Source: Cudoniella acicularis
Taxonomy: Eukaryota > Ascomycota > Leotiomycetes > Helotiales > Helotiaceae
Length of the DNA stretch: 15,992 bases
Assembly: GCA_013054445.1 (NCBI GenBank)
Contig: JAAMPI010001321.1
Span: 1 to 15,992, forward strand
Reading direction: 5' to 3'
Shown: positions 1 to 10,033 of the stretch, piece by piece
Position numbering within the stretch: the first letter of the stretch is position 1
How the letters are laid out: each line of letters begins with the position of its first letter
Translations under genes and position numbers: made by a program
The notes under the pieces: model-generated
What the model saw: the letters and a program-made list of their open reading frames with translations, nothing else
What the model was told of the DNA's origin: nothing
The model's database searches: none

Positions 1-2896
1 AAGGGGAGGTTGATGGAAGGGTTTTGTGTTAGAATTGCGATGGTGCTGAGGTGTGGTTTTAGGACTTCGGATTCGTAGGTTGATGGAGTTGAGATGAGGT
101 GTTCGAGTTGGGTTTTTAGCTTTAGGTCCGAGGTGGAGTTTGCGCAGGCTTGGATTATCTGACGCATTTTGTTAGCTGTGCGAAGTGAATGGGGAGTGAG
201 AAAGGAATACGGACTTTCTTGCTTGCTACTTCGAAGAGCTCCATGTGACTCATCAAGATATCTCGGACGGATAAAGCAGTATTAAGGGGCAGCACCCCGC
301 ATTTTTGCCCCTTGATCACCATTGTTGCGTCAGACCCTAGTCCAAATCTGCCCATCACACTCTTCACATTCTCATCTGAGTTCAGCGGCAAAACAGCCAG
401 GTAATCCCCACATTCATAAGTTGAACCTTCCGGGAGCTGGATTTCCAGATGGCGTTTCGGTGGTTCTCCGGGGGCAGTCAGTGCTCGAGCTTTGGTTACT
501 GTTCCTTCTTGGACATCAGTGCGGAGACTACTAATCCCTGGCTGGGTTGAGATTTCCATTTCCTGTTCTGCGATTGAGGGCGCAGCAGATGGAGATGGAG
601 AGGAGCCAAGAGAGGGCCACAGAGAGGTCATGAGCCAGTCTTCGAAGTCGGAAGACATGTTGCCGGTTGCAACGTCTGTGATTCCTCTTGGTGCGAGGGG
701 CGTGGCGCCACAGACTTCCATTGTTGTTTGGATCAGGGTTGGGATGCGTTGGTATGTTAAATGCCAGTCATCTAATTTCATTAGCCTCTTACTAAACATC
801 TTTTGAGGGGCATCGGAATGGAAAGACTTGCGATGGCCACAGCCAAAGACAGCAAACTCAACACCTTTCAACGCATCCTCACCGAGTCCACTCAACCATT
901 TCACAAACCGAGCAGCGTTATCCGGTGGATTCCCTTCATACGAAGAAGTGATGATAATGACAGGTTCCCCCTTTGGCAACTGGCTATTCGCCACAGCATC
1001 CAGCTCTTTCGCCGTCGCATCAAAACCACGACCCACAGCACTCGCAGCCAATCTCTGCGCAAAAGCCGCACAGGTCCCAGTATTTGAGCCGTACAACACT
1101 AACATAGGTTTCCTGCTCTTCACGTCCATCTCACCCTTTTGGGGCGCTCTCTGCAACCGGGGGCGCTGGTCTCAACGGGGGAGCGGTTGGTGAAGGAGCG
1201 CTCGGTGTCTCCGTACCCCTCAAAAAGTGTTCCAAATCCATAGCACTCATGCCATGCCGCAAGGAGGCTCTCATAACGAGATCCTTTGGTTTGATGGTAA
1301 GCGTCTGTTTGATCCTCAGTTTGTATGCCGGATCATGGAGTCTGAAGTCGAAATTCTGAAGCAGCATCGCCATAACCATCAATGCCTCCTGCCAAGCAAA
1401 AGCACGACCGATGCACCCTCTCATGCCGTTACCGAATGGCTACATACTGTCAGTTTTCATTTCACAAGTTGGCTAGGAGGGGGTGGAAATAAAAGGCATT
1501 TACCTTCCAAGCAGCATCAGGCAGTTTCTTGAAATTCTCCTCCAACATCCTTTCAGGCTTGAATTCCTTTGCATCTTCGCCGTAAACTAAAGGATCACAT
1601 TGCATGGCCCCAATGAGGATGAAAATCTTATCATCCGGCTCAATTTTAAATTTCCCGTCTTCAAGTGTGGCGTTGGCGCCGGTGCAATTAGGCGCGAGTT
1701 GTTTTTGAATGGCTGGTGCTGTGGGAGTAAGACGGAGAGTCTCTCTCAGAACGGCGTTGAGATAAGGAAGTTTGGAGAGTCGAGAGAGTGAGATTGCGTT
1801 TCTGCCAAGAATGTTGTCGACTTCTTGTTGTACTGCTTGGTATGCGTCTGGGTTTTTAAGCAAGTTGAGAAAAGCGAAGGAGAGGAGGCCGGAAGTTGTC
1901 TCGTGTCCTATTTTTCATCAGTACCCCATTTTCTTTTCTTTGGGAGGAGCGACAAACCAGCAATCAAAAACGTAATAATATTCGCAACAATCAAATCATC
2001 CCTCATCCCCAACCCCGTCTTCGGATCCCTCCCCTCAATCATCGCCCCTAATAAATCCGTATTCCCTTTTCCACTCCCTTTCTCCCTCCTCTGCTTCACC
2101 AAATCCTCGCCAACCAAAAACATGAAATCTTGATTACTCTTCAGCTGTTTTTCTTTCCTCTTCATCAAACTGGTCACGATCGCTGGTCTCTTTGCTCGAT
2201 TCCCAGATTCAGAAAGGAATCCGACCATGGCGTCGACAAAGGGGTGCATTGAGTCTGAATAAAAGGAATTGAAGCGGTAGTCCATGGCGCAGAGAGCGAT
2301 GGTGTCAAGCGTAAGACGCGTGAAATCGTCTGTTACGGCGATTTGAGAGGAAGGGCCAAGACGTGCCCATTTGAGGAGCAGTTGTGTTGCTATATCTTGC
2401 ATTTCTGAACCAATACATGTCAACATAAACCTCTATCACAAAAACAAAAACATAGACAAATGGGAATGGTAAAATAAAAAGGACAAAACCCACGATCGAA
2501 CATCCCCTCAATGGCCAACGGCCCAAACGCAGGAACAAGAATCCGATGCGCCTGCCCCCAATCCGGATCCTCATTCGTCGCCGTAAACATCCCTGCTGGC
2601 CTCCCATTTCCCTTCTCCTTCCCCTTACTACTCCCCTCTCCCTCCTTCTCCTCTGGTTTCTTCTTACTCAAAGCCATCGGCGGCGCCTTCACAAACCTAC
2701 TCTCATCACAAAGCTCCGCAACCATAGCCACAGAACTAACCACCAGCATATTCGTTTTTCCTTTCATGAGCTTGTAGATAGGCCCGTAGGTATCGGCGAG
2801 GTTTTCGAGTGCGTTGAGGGGGGATTCCGGATCCATTAGGTCGAGGAGATTTCCTAGGAAGGGGAGCGGTGGGGGGTGCGGGATTGGGTGTGTCAT
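1..2896 (-). CDS. Self-sufficient cytochrome P450:reductase fusion (CYP505/P450foxy type), 3' end outside window
   Basis: Family role: hydroxylates fatty acids near the omega end, taking NADPH electrons through FAD and FMN domains on the same chain. I read seven exons: 2896-2494, 2404-1958, 1907-1504, 1439-1177, 1112-832, 771-215 and 158-1. All joins keep phase and give about 837 residues; the family is usually about 1,050-1,100, so the rest of the FAD and NADPH domain lies beyond base 1. Seen: I-helix AGHETTS across the 1958/1907 junction, ExxR in ETLR, haem loop FGNGMRGCIG (Cys about 427), FMN loop YGSNTGTC, and YECGDYLAVLP in the FAD domain. Oddities: a Lys/Glu/Gly-rich insert near residues 80-102, a GC-AG intron at 772-831, and a one-base frame step in the Pro/Ala linker (1113-1176). 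The start at 2896 gives the family-typical MTHPIPHPPPLPFLGN opening. The identity is firm; the linker splice is not. Confidence 0.93.
772..831 (-). other. GC-AG intron in the FMN domain of the P450 fusion
   Basis: On the minus strand the donor is GCAAGT and the acceptor TTAG, giving a 60-nt intron. Removing it joins FGCGH to HDWHLTYQRIP, restoring the GCGHxDW stretch I expect in CYP505 FMN domains. The intron is a multiple of three and has no stop, so a gene caller would read through it and add 20 residues (starting RKSFHSDAP). No GT donor nearby gives an open frame with this acceptor. GC donors are a rare but known class, usually with a strong GCAAGT context as here. Confidence 0.75.
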
Positions 2897-2985
2897 TTTT
2901 TGCTTTGTTTTGTTGGTAGTGATGAATTGGAACGTAGGAAAAAATACAATAACGAGGGGACTGAGTGGAAGAAGGAGGAAGCCAC

Positions 2986-2991
2986 CTTATA
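2986..2991 (-). promoter_or_regulatory. Possible TATA element of the P450 fusion gene
   Basis: The minus strand reads TATAAG about 90 bp upstream of the ATG at 2896. Position and orientation suit a core promoter, but a six-base match is weak evidence. Confidence 0.3.
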
Positions 2992-4661
2992 GTACAAAGG
3001 TACTATGCGGTGCGGTGCGTTGGTCACGGAACCCACACTCCACACACAGCCTTATCACATCGCGGTGTTTTCCACTTTTAAGAAACTACTGTAGCCTTGC
3101 GGCGCAGTACCTCAGCCTTAAGAGTGAAAATGTGTTTGAGATTCTTAGTTGCATCGTTCTGGGTCCTGTGAAATGCCAATCATTGCTTTTCGCAGTGGAT
3201 TCCTTTTTCAGAATTAAAAGAGGGGGGCGATGCGCCGCTTTTATGCTCGCACTTGCTGCTTTTATTTGACCCACCACCACCCCCTTTTAGTAAGCGAGAA
3301 CTTCGTCACAAAGTAAAATTAAACTATGGTTATTGTTAATAATTATTGATGGGTAGGATCATAATTATAAGTATCTACGGAGTCCTAAAGCCTTCGGTCA
3401 TTTATATTACAGATCGCAAAACATCGATTTCGATACCGGAATCTCGACATGATCGTTTTCCACTTTCGTCTTTAGACCTGAACTGTTGCTGCTTTGGCCT
3501 GAGCTGTAGGTGAGCAGATCCCAAGCCAGGCCGAGCGAAAGGAGACCTGTTTGAGCTGCTTTACTACGACTGCCCCCGGCTAACTTTAAAATTTGGAAAA
3601 GTAAACAAGTGTTCTTTTAGAGCCAATTCTGGGCCCCCGTCAGGTAGAGCCGCACCTCCCACTTACTAAACTTTACAAATCCAACTTCACCATAGGCGAA
3701 CATATGGCGTTAATCTGTTAATTACTCATTCAATTTCTTTCTCCTGTAGGAAGCTGTCCCTAAATACGCACGAATTTGCTCCTTAATAGCTACTAACAGA
3801 TGATTCTATATTGGCATATTGCTTTCAAAGGCCTGAAAAAACGTTAGCTTGTACAAATATTAGGTGGTATGGACGTCTGACACTCCCCGTGAACCCGTTA
3901 CCACTGCCTATACGAGACGAGGCGCAGTCCACTTAGCAGCAGAGTTGCGTTAGGGAATGGAAGTACAAGGTCCGGTGCCTCTCCCAGGCAAGGACTCATT
4001 CATACAAGACTAGATAACATCACCACAATATTATCGAGGATTATGACACCTGGTATGCTTAATGGGCATAGTGAGGTCCGTGCAGACGTGAAATCACATT
4101 ATTGGAAGGTCCATACCAAGGTTCTATTTACCCGAGGAGCAGAGAATGCCATACAAGCAGGGCAAGGTAGGGCAAGGCAAGGCAAAGTTATCTCGGCGGC
4201 AGAGTGACTTTAACAGAAAGGTTCCTGGCTCCAAGTGCGCTTGTTGGCTGTCGTGAGGCACGTGCAGCGACGATACTAGGCCGAGGGAAGAGCTATGGTT
4301 AGGTCTAGCGAGAGAGCCGCGCAAGCAACGAGAGGCAGAGTTATCCCAGGGACAATTTGCGCTAGTGGAAGGTCCGGGAATTGACATAATTCCTGAGAAT
4401 TCAAAATTCATGCGTAGACAAAGCTATACTTAGATGGCATGGTAGAATTTTTATCTTACCTGAATAGCTAGGAAATTCATACAGAGCAGGGCTAATATTA
4501 ATGTGTTATAGTAGTATAATCTATCTAGCTGCGGAGTTGCGACAAGGAAGGGGTTTGTATCAAGGTTCGCTCTTGAATACCGGGGAAATCTAAAAGATGA
4601 CAAAAGATCTAAATTATGTCGGTGGCACGATAATCCTCCATCGTCAGCTTAGATGCCCTCT
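2992..4661. other. Gene-poor spacer between the P450 and kinesin genes
   Basis: I find no credible gene in this 1.7-kb stretch. The longest open frame, minus 4124-4411, is low in hydrophobic periodicity and matches no family I know. A short tract of TGCGG units lies at 3006-3020, and a GGGCAAGG/GGCAAGG run at 4160-4187. The similar strings gcagagttgcg (about 3942) and gcggagttgcg (about 4530) could be traces of an old repeat, but I could not define ends or terminal repeats. The left part should hold the P450 promoter and the right part the kinesin 3' UTR. Confidence 0.5.
4160..4187. repeat. Short GGCAAG-type tandem tract
   Basis: About three to four imperfect copies of a five- to ten-base unit (GGCAA, GGGCAAGGTA) lie next to each other. 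It is a small low-complexity tract with no evident role. Confidence 0.5.
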
Positions 4662-6616
4662 TCAACTCTTTTCCATGTAATAGCAGCGAGTTTCGGTATC
4701 ATACTCCAGCACCACCTCATGGTTTAATGCTTTGGCTTTGAAGACTTTCTGATTTGTAATAAAGAGTTCGTAAGCTCCACTCACAGTTGCAGAGGAGCCG
4801 ACAACAGCACAAATATACCCAAATTCACCCTTTTTACTCTTTTGTGATATGATATCTGGGCCCATGGCCATAACTATCTCAATACCGTCCTCGATATCTT
4901 CTGTATCCAGTTGAAAGAATGAACCGGGCTTGATAGTCTTTGCCTTCTGGGGTCTATTCAGCGTCGTGTCTGTGGGGCCTGTCTCAATTATAGCCTGTGG
5001 GCGGCTCAGTAGGGCTCGAGAGTCGATGTGCAGAGTCCATAGTTTGAAATAAAGGAGTTTCGCTCGCTCGAGCTCTACTCCTGGTGTGAGTAACGCCCGG
5101 CGACAGAATTCGTCTTCGTTCAAGCGACACATTTCGATGCCACTCTCCTTTGGTGCCAACTTGAGGGGGTTGATTGGCGGTTTTCCCGACTTCAAAAGTA
5201 ATGTAAGCAAAGGAATATTTTGGAGAATAGAGGAAGGCATTACTTACGTTCTTCTTAACCCACTCCTTTACATGGTCATTTGTCCATGTTGTTGGTATTC
5301 GTTTGTCAAAAGGTCTAGGCTTCGATTTCGGCACTGGCACCTTGAGCGTTTCGGCGTACCTAAGTGTGTTCTTGCTGTGCGCGACATCCAGAATGCTAGG
5401 AGCAATACACGCAATGACTAGTGTCTTATATGTCTGTGTATTTTTGACGTCAAAGGCGCTTTTCAACACTTGGGTGAGCTTACTGCTACGGAAAGGAATG
5501 TGTACATGTTTTTGATGTTTCTGAGTGGCGGCGTCTGCCTGTGAAATGCTCCATAAAGCTCGCGCACGAATGCAGTCCTTCAGTATCGTCAAGGACTTGT
5601 TGATCTCTCGCGTTTCCGCCATCCGTTCTCGAGAGTGATGTTGAGTGTCTGCGCTGGCTTCGCTGCCGGCAAGGTCAACTAGCAAAAAGCTTCCTTCTTG
5701 GGAACTTGTCGTTTCCTTGGTCACAATCCGGACTCGGCAGACTGAGTGCGATCGAGAGGATTCATCGTTCCTAGCGGTGGATGCTACAGAACGTTGTGCT
5801 TTGGCAGTTTCGATCAAATTTAGAAACTCGTCTGAGGTTGTCGGGTTCTTCTCAAGAATGCCAACAAGCTGCATACTGCCGAAAGCATCTTCCATGATGC
5901 TGACCTGTACCCGATCGTTGAGGAGGTCTACTCGCGTAAAGCGATTAGTTGATGCTAGGAAGGATAACAACCAATTCGGTGGTCGCTGTCAGGATAACTT
6001 ACCATATAGATTGTTTCCGGTAACTTCAAAGATGCACACGTGCACCTCACGCACACCAGCAAGCTTTCCATCCATGAGTTCCTCTACCACTAATTTTTCC
6101 AGTCCCGTAACTGTGAAAGTTTTGCCAGATCCAGTCCGCCCATATGCTAAGAGCAAACTCATCCCACCATCCCAAACCCACTTTGTCAATTCTTGTACCC
6201 TATCATCGTATATATCCCTTGTGCTCTTATCGGGACCATAGACCTCATCTACAGTGAAAGACGAACTCTGCAAATCTCAATTAGCAAATCAAGACCAGTT
6301 TACTCAGATATACATTTTCATGGTAAGGGTACTGTAAGAAGCTGGCTTGACATACATTCAAGTCTGGTTTGCCGTTCACTTTCCTTCTTGGTTCGTGTAC
6401 ACTAGCAACATTGAAGCTGTCTGGCAAGACACCTCGAATATGACTTTCTTCTATTTCTCTCTCGGTCAGTGGACGAATTCGTGCATACACTGCTGTATCG
6501 GGTGCTTCTGCTAAGGTTTCGAAGTTTCGGATCGCTTGGCTTGCGCGGGATGAAGATTCGACTTGTTGGATACGTTGATCAAAGTAATCTTTGTTTTCAT
6601 AATAGAACGAATCCAT
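4662..6616 (-). CDS. Kinesin motor protein with C-terminal SAM-like region (kinesin-13/KIF24-like)
   Basis: A microtubule-based ATPase motor. Four exons: 6616-6356, 6267-6003, 5927-5248 and 5189-4662, with introns of 88, 75 and 58 bp and donors GTATGT, GTAAGT and GTAAGT. The joined frame is exactly 578 codons (577 aa). Seen: motor start TAVYARIRPL, P-loop GRTGSGKT (about 130-137; Arg replaces the usual Gln), NNLYDLLND across the second intron, switch I SSRSH (232-236), switch II DLAGSE (260-265), then HIPFRSSKLTQVLK and NTLRYAE. The order DCIRAR...SKLTQVLK...NTLRYA resembles kinesin-13. After the motor, about 389-460 (TTWTNDHVKEWVKKN onward) looks like a SAM domain, as KIF24 carries, though there it is N-terminal. 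The last 115 or so residues are unrecognised. No long coiled coil is visible, so it is unlikely to be a classical processive dimer. A transposon lies 72 bp upstream of the ATG. The motor call is firm; the family and SAM calls are inference. Confidence 0.92.
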
Positions 6617-6688
6617 CGTTGGTCAACGCAACAGATCATTGTCTGATAGAAGAGGAATCACAAGCGCTCGCTCAGACGAGGACGATCA

Positions 6689-6715
6689 CAGTACTAGGCA
6701 ACAGCTATTAAGCGA
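6689..6715 (+). repeat. Left terminal inverted repeat of the Tc1-like element
   Basis: This pairs with 8039-8065 read on the minus strand. The inner 19 bases (GGCAACAGCTATTAAGCGA) match 18 of 19; the outer eight match at four positions, and two of the four mismatches are RIP-type transitions. Confidence 0.88.
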
Positions 6716-6777
6716 AAAGTGCAAAACGCGTAAAGCGCGACGCGTCTCCCCCACCACCTTCTTTTCTACAAAACAAA

Positions 6778-7877
6778 ATGCCACCTCAACGCACTCCCCT
6801 CAGGTCAATTAGCTCAAATATCGTTCCCGGGAGCTATGACTCCTTCTATACGCGGCATTATTATTGGCAAGGAGTCTGAGGCGCGCACGCCGCGCAGATC
6901 GCTAAGGACCTAAAACTGGATATCAGCACTGTCAAATACACTATCGCGAAGACCTCACTACGCATCGAGAATCACTCAATTAAGCCTGCCCCCGGAGGAA
7001 ATCATATACAGATACAGACGAACGACACCTCCTTCGCTACGTACGATTGCACCCTAAGGACACATATACCGAGGTCATCAAGGCCTATGGCCTGGATTGT
7101 AAGACCATAACCGTGAAGAAGATTCTCAAGCGGCATGGCATCACTAATTAGCGCTATAAGAAGCGCCTGTTTCCCACGTAGAAACACGCGGAATAACGAC
7201 TTACTTAGTGCTTAAGGAATAGGTATTTAACCTAGGAGGAGTAGGGTATATATATATAGAGTAATAAGTGTTCTGTCGAGCGGGGGCGGGGTAAAGTCTA
7301 GGAATAGTGTTTTCGGACGGCAGCCTAAAAATAGGACCTCAAGATGATTTAGACATACAAATCAAAGAAGGATATAAGTGTCATGGTCTAGGGGTGCTTT
7401 TGGGACAATAGACGGTCCGATCTTTATGTTCTGGATAGGGATTTTGAGTCTAAGAAGTATAGATATTCTGCTAACTCGTATATCGAGGTCCTAGACGCAC
7501 AGGTAGCACCCTAGTACGAGGAAATAGAAGACCCAGGGTATATCTTTATATAGGACAATGCCTCTATCTGTACTGTTTATAAGGTCCGAGATTAGTTCGT
7601 TAAACATAGAATTTTAAGGACGGGTTAGCCGGCCTTCTCCCCTGACCTGAACCTAATCGAGTATATCTAATAGGCCCTGAAAAAGATAGTTATAGAGTAA
7701 TACCTAGAGCTCTCCGAAGGAACCGGCAAAGCAAAAGCTGATCTACTAGCTATAGAGGAGGCTCTTAAGGATTGTTAGACGAAAATACTAAAGGAAACTT
7801 TCGATAAGTTATATTAAAGTATGTATAGCAGGATCAAGGCCTGTATCGCGACGGACTGGTGGTATATAAAATATTAG
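6778..7877 (+). pseudogene. Transposase of the Tc1 family (DD34E), inactivated by RIP-like mutation
   Basis: It would cut and paste the element through its inverted repeats. The start at 6778 reads MPPQRTPLRSIS; a helix-turn-helix stretch AQIAKDLKLDISTVKYTIAK follows after two small frame shifts (6820-6910). From 7005 to 7877 one frame runs unbroken except for 22 stops: 17 TAG, 5 TAA and no TGA. Most fall where Trp (such as ITN-W-RYKK) or Gln is expected. Catalytic residues: the first Asp is AAT (7263-7265) followed by AAG, where family members read SDE; the second Asp is GAC at 7554; the Glu is GAG at 7659, within SPDLNPIE. The last two are separated by exactly 34 residues, the Tc1 spacing. 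It cannot encode an active enzyme. I do not name the element because I cannot compare it with a repeat library. Confidence 0.92.
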
Positions 7878-8038
7878 AAAGAAAAAAGTAAAATTTCACG
7901 ATTCTGAATAGTGTATTTTGCGTGCGTGCGACAGCTGACTCTTTCCCTCTAATTAAAATATTAATTATATGCGTTATTATAAACTAATATACGATTATAT
8001 CTTTATAAAATTGGCTGGGTGCGGGGTCGAAAAAAGCA

Positions 8039-8065
8039 TCGCTAAATAGCTGTTGCCGGGCAGTG
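8039..8065 (-). repeat. Right terminal inverted repeat of the Tc1-like element
   Basis: Read on the minus strand it starts CACTGCCC and continues into GGCAACAGCTATTTAGCGA, the partner of the left repeat. It is followed on the plus strand by TA at 8066-8067, the expected Tc1 target dinucleotide. Confidence 0.88.
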
Positions 8066-8101
8066 TACATAATGTGGGATAGTTTTATTTCTGCTTCTTA
8101 C

Positions 8102-8804
8102 CTTGCTGTATAAAGCGACCACATTACATTTATTCGGGCATGGAAAGAGAGAAAGCCTAGTCCCAGAACATTCGTAGAGACGGTTTCATTCGAAGAATCT
8201 TTTATATTCATTGCAAAATAATAATCGCATATTGAGGAGCAGATTTCAGTGTCTTCACCCCATAGGCCTGCGAAAAATAGTCGTTAGCAAGTCTGCCAAA
8301 TGGCGCTAAACGCGATCTTGTGTTGATGCATGCACTTACCAGTGTTGGGTGTGCAACTAACGATGTTACAATAGGAAGGATCGGTCGTGTAATGCGGAAG
8401 ATAGGAGTACCGGCTTTGATTTATTTCATATTAAAGAGTCCTCGTCCAGCACCTTCGATGGCAGAAGGTTGAATAGCAAGTGCCGTTTTTGTATCAACAC
8501 GGGCAGGAATTTGATTATATGGGTAAGGTATCTTGCTGGAAACATCCGAGGGTACCATCTCAAGGCGGAGCTGAGCAGGCACCATGTGAAACCATTCGTC
8601 ATTTGCACCAAGTACCTTGATTCCTCTTTTATCGCATTCGGAGTAAAACTTTGTCAGGTCTTCAGAACTCAATTGACTCTGCCAGATACTGCCACTTGAA
8701 TCCTCATGATTCAAAGCAACGTTCATTGTCTCCTCCAATTCCCTCGCAGTATTTATTGATATGCCATCATTGTGGGCTGGCGCCTGTTGCTGAGAACAAG
8801 GCAT
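8102..8804 (-). pseudogene. Broken SET/MYND (SMYD-like) gene, 5' part only
   Basis: SMYD-type proteins are lysine methyltransferases with a SET domain split by a MYND zinc finger. The reading from the ATG at 8804 is open for 127 codons and ends IEGAGRGLFNMK before TAA (8421-8423). Beyond that stop, the same frame continues IKAGTPIFRITRPIL, a typical early-SET strand, up to a good donor GTAAGT at 8339. A matching acceptor TCGCAG at 8268 has a GCTAAC branch site before it. The next segment holds EDTEICSSIC and later FPCPNKC, a decayed MYND, in two frames that do not join to the first exon. The sequence stops short of the rest of SET, near the transposon. I count at least one stop and two frame breaks. 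If the first ORF alone is translated, the product would lack any catalytic core. Confidence 0.72.
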
Positions 8805-10033
8805 ACTGGCTCCTTCTGATATTCTAGAAGCTAATGTTGTGGGTTTGAGCGATCGGATAAATCTCCAAATCTATTCGGAAAGAAGAGGTGCTGAGAACAG
8901 AGTAAAACGCGAAGATCAAGGCGCGACAAGGAAGTCGAATAGAGAAGGTGAGGTAAACTCTTGAGGAGAGAGGGCTCTGGCCGGCGCAAGTTGTTGATTA
9001 GGTTTCACGGAAGCAATTCGCAAGATCAAATTGGAGAAGGACTCCTAGAGAGGGCACAAAATAGTGATGACGGAGGAAAGGCTGCGCGATGGTTGGAGAC
9101 GAACCTCGCGCCTCTACAAATGTGTAGATTAAGAGCGAGAGCGAAGAGCGAAGAGCAAATCTTAAGAAAGCAAAAAGCAGCTCTCGGACGCAAGATTAAA
9201 TGTGAAGACAACCTAGAAAGGTTGTCTTGGCGATGAATTGAAGTGTGCGAAAACGTGTAGATCGAGAAGAAGCGTTGCGGCGGCAAGCTTGTGAGCGACA
9301 AATTCCGACAAGAGAGAAATGGAGCTAGAATCTTTTGAGCAAGGGCTGTATATCCTGCACATGCATGTAGATAATATTATCAATTAGGTGATAGGGGCAG
9401 AGCAAGAGCCGACCCCTGGTCAAAATCCTGTGCGCTTGAATAAAAATGAAGGAGCATGTAGTTAAAGCCTTTTATTACTTGTGACTACGGAGATAAAACC
9501 TGTTAATCATGTTAGTAATATTTCCAAATTCTTCTGATTCTACGAAGGCTCCTCGAGAGCTCAAAACACAGCCACAATGGCTAGGTTACCCAGTGCAACC
9601 AAGATAGGGGATTCAGCGCCCTCAAACAGAACCCCAGTCCTTATTTTAGCAACGATCTAACTTAAGTAAGAAACATCAATTCCACTTGCTCATTATTCTT
9701 TTTTAAAAGAACCGTCACTACATCCTTCTAAAAGGACGTATTCCCGAATTGCGCTTCCTTTCGTTTTTGCGATTTGGAGTCCACATAATTTGAATTCGGA
9801 AGACAACGCTTCAAAACCTGAACGGATTCTAACTATGCTAGGGCATAAACCTTAATCAAGTTGATGCATATCGAGACGCATAGAGAAAAAAAAACTGGAT
9901 TAACCGAATTAAAAATTAGAGATTATTTAATTCTTTTGAAGTATTTTGTGGTGATCATTTCGCTTAAAGCCAACCATAAAATACTAACACAAAGGCATTC
10001 ATTCTACAAATTCTCTTTCAACACTTCCCACAG
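8805..10033. other. Spacer between two divergent SET/MYND fragments
   Basis: No convincing gene is visible in this 1.2 kb. Open frames at 8961-9236 (plus) and 9026-9301 (minus) overlap each other, are rich in Arg/Lys or Leu/Ser, and resemble no family. The part next to 8804 would have held the promoter of the minus-strand gene. Bases 9860-10020 are AT-rich and end in a pyrimidine-rich CCCACAG that looks like a splice acceptor for the fragment at 10034; I could not find its upstream exon. Confidence 0.5.

Larger units (their letters stand above)
6689..8065 (+). mobile_element. RIP-degraded Tc1/mariner-type DNA transposon, complete between terminal inverted repeats
   Basis: The element is 1377 bp, bounded by 27-nt inverted repeats (22 of 27 identical) starting CAGT on the left and CACT when the right end is read inward. 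A TA follows the right end (8066-8067); the left flank is CA (6687-6688), one transition from the expected TA target duplication. Inside lies one plus-strand transposase relic. Its G-to-A and C-to-T type damage, seen as Trp and Gln codons turned into TAG or TAA, fits RIP. It sits between the kinesin start (72 bp away) and the SET/MYND relic (about 36 bp away), so it now forms most of the sequence upstream of the kinesin. Confidence 0.9.

Noticed and set aside
1113..1134. A 22-nt intron with the strong donor GTGAGA and acceptor GAGCAG in the P450 linker
   Set aside because: It would fix the frame, but 22 nt is too short for spliceosomal splicing and leaves no room for a branch site.
4124..4411. 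A 95-residue minus-strand open frame
   Set aside because: It has no domain and an unusual Ser/Pro/Cys-rich composition, and it overlaps a short tandem tract; most likely chance.
6702..7937. Transposon ends at CAGCT (6702) and AGCTG (7937)
   Set aside because: Only five bases match before gaps are needed. The 27-nt pair at 6689-6715 and 8039-8065 is far better and is flanked by TA on the right.
8961..9301. Overlapping open frames on both strands
   Set aside because: They mirror each other, lack family features and have Arg/Lys- or Leu/Ser-skewed composition typical of shadows of biased DNA.
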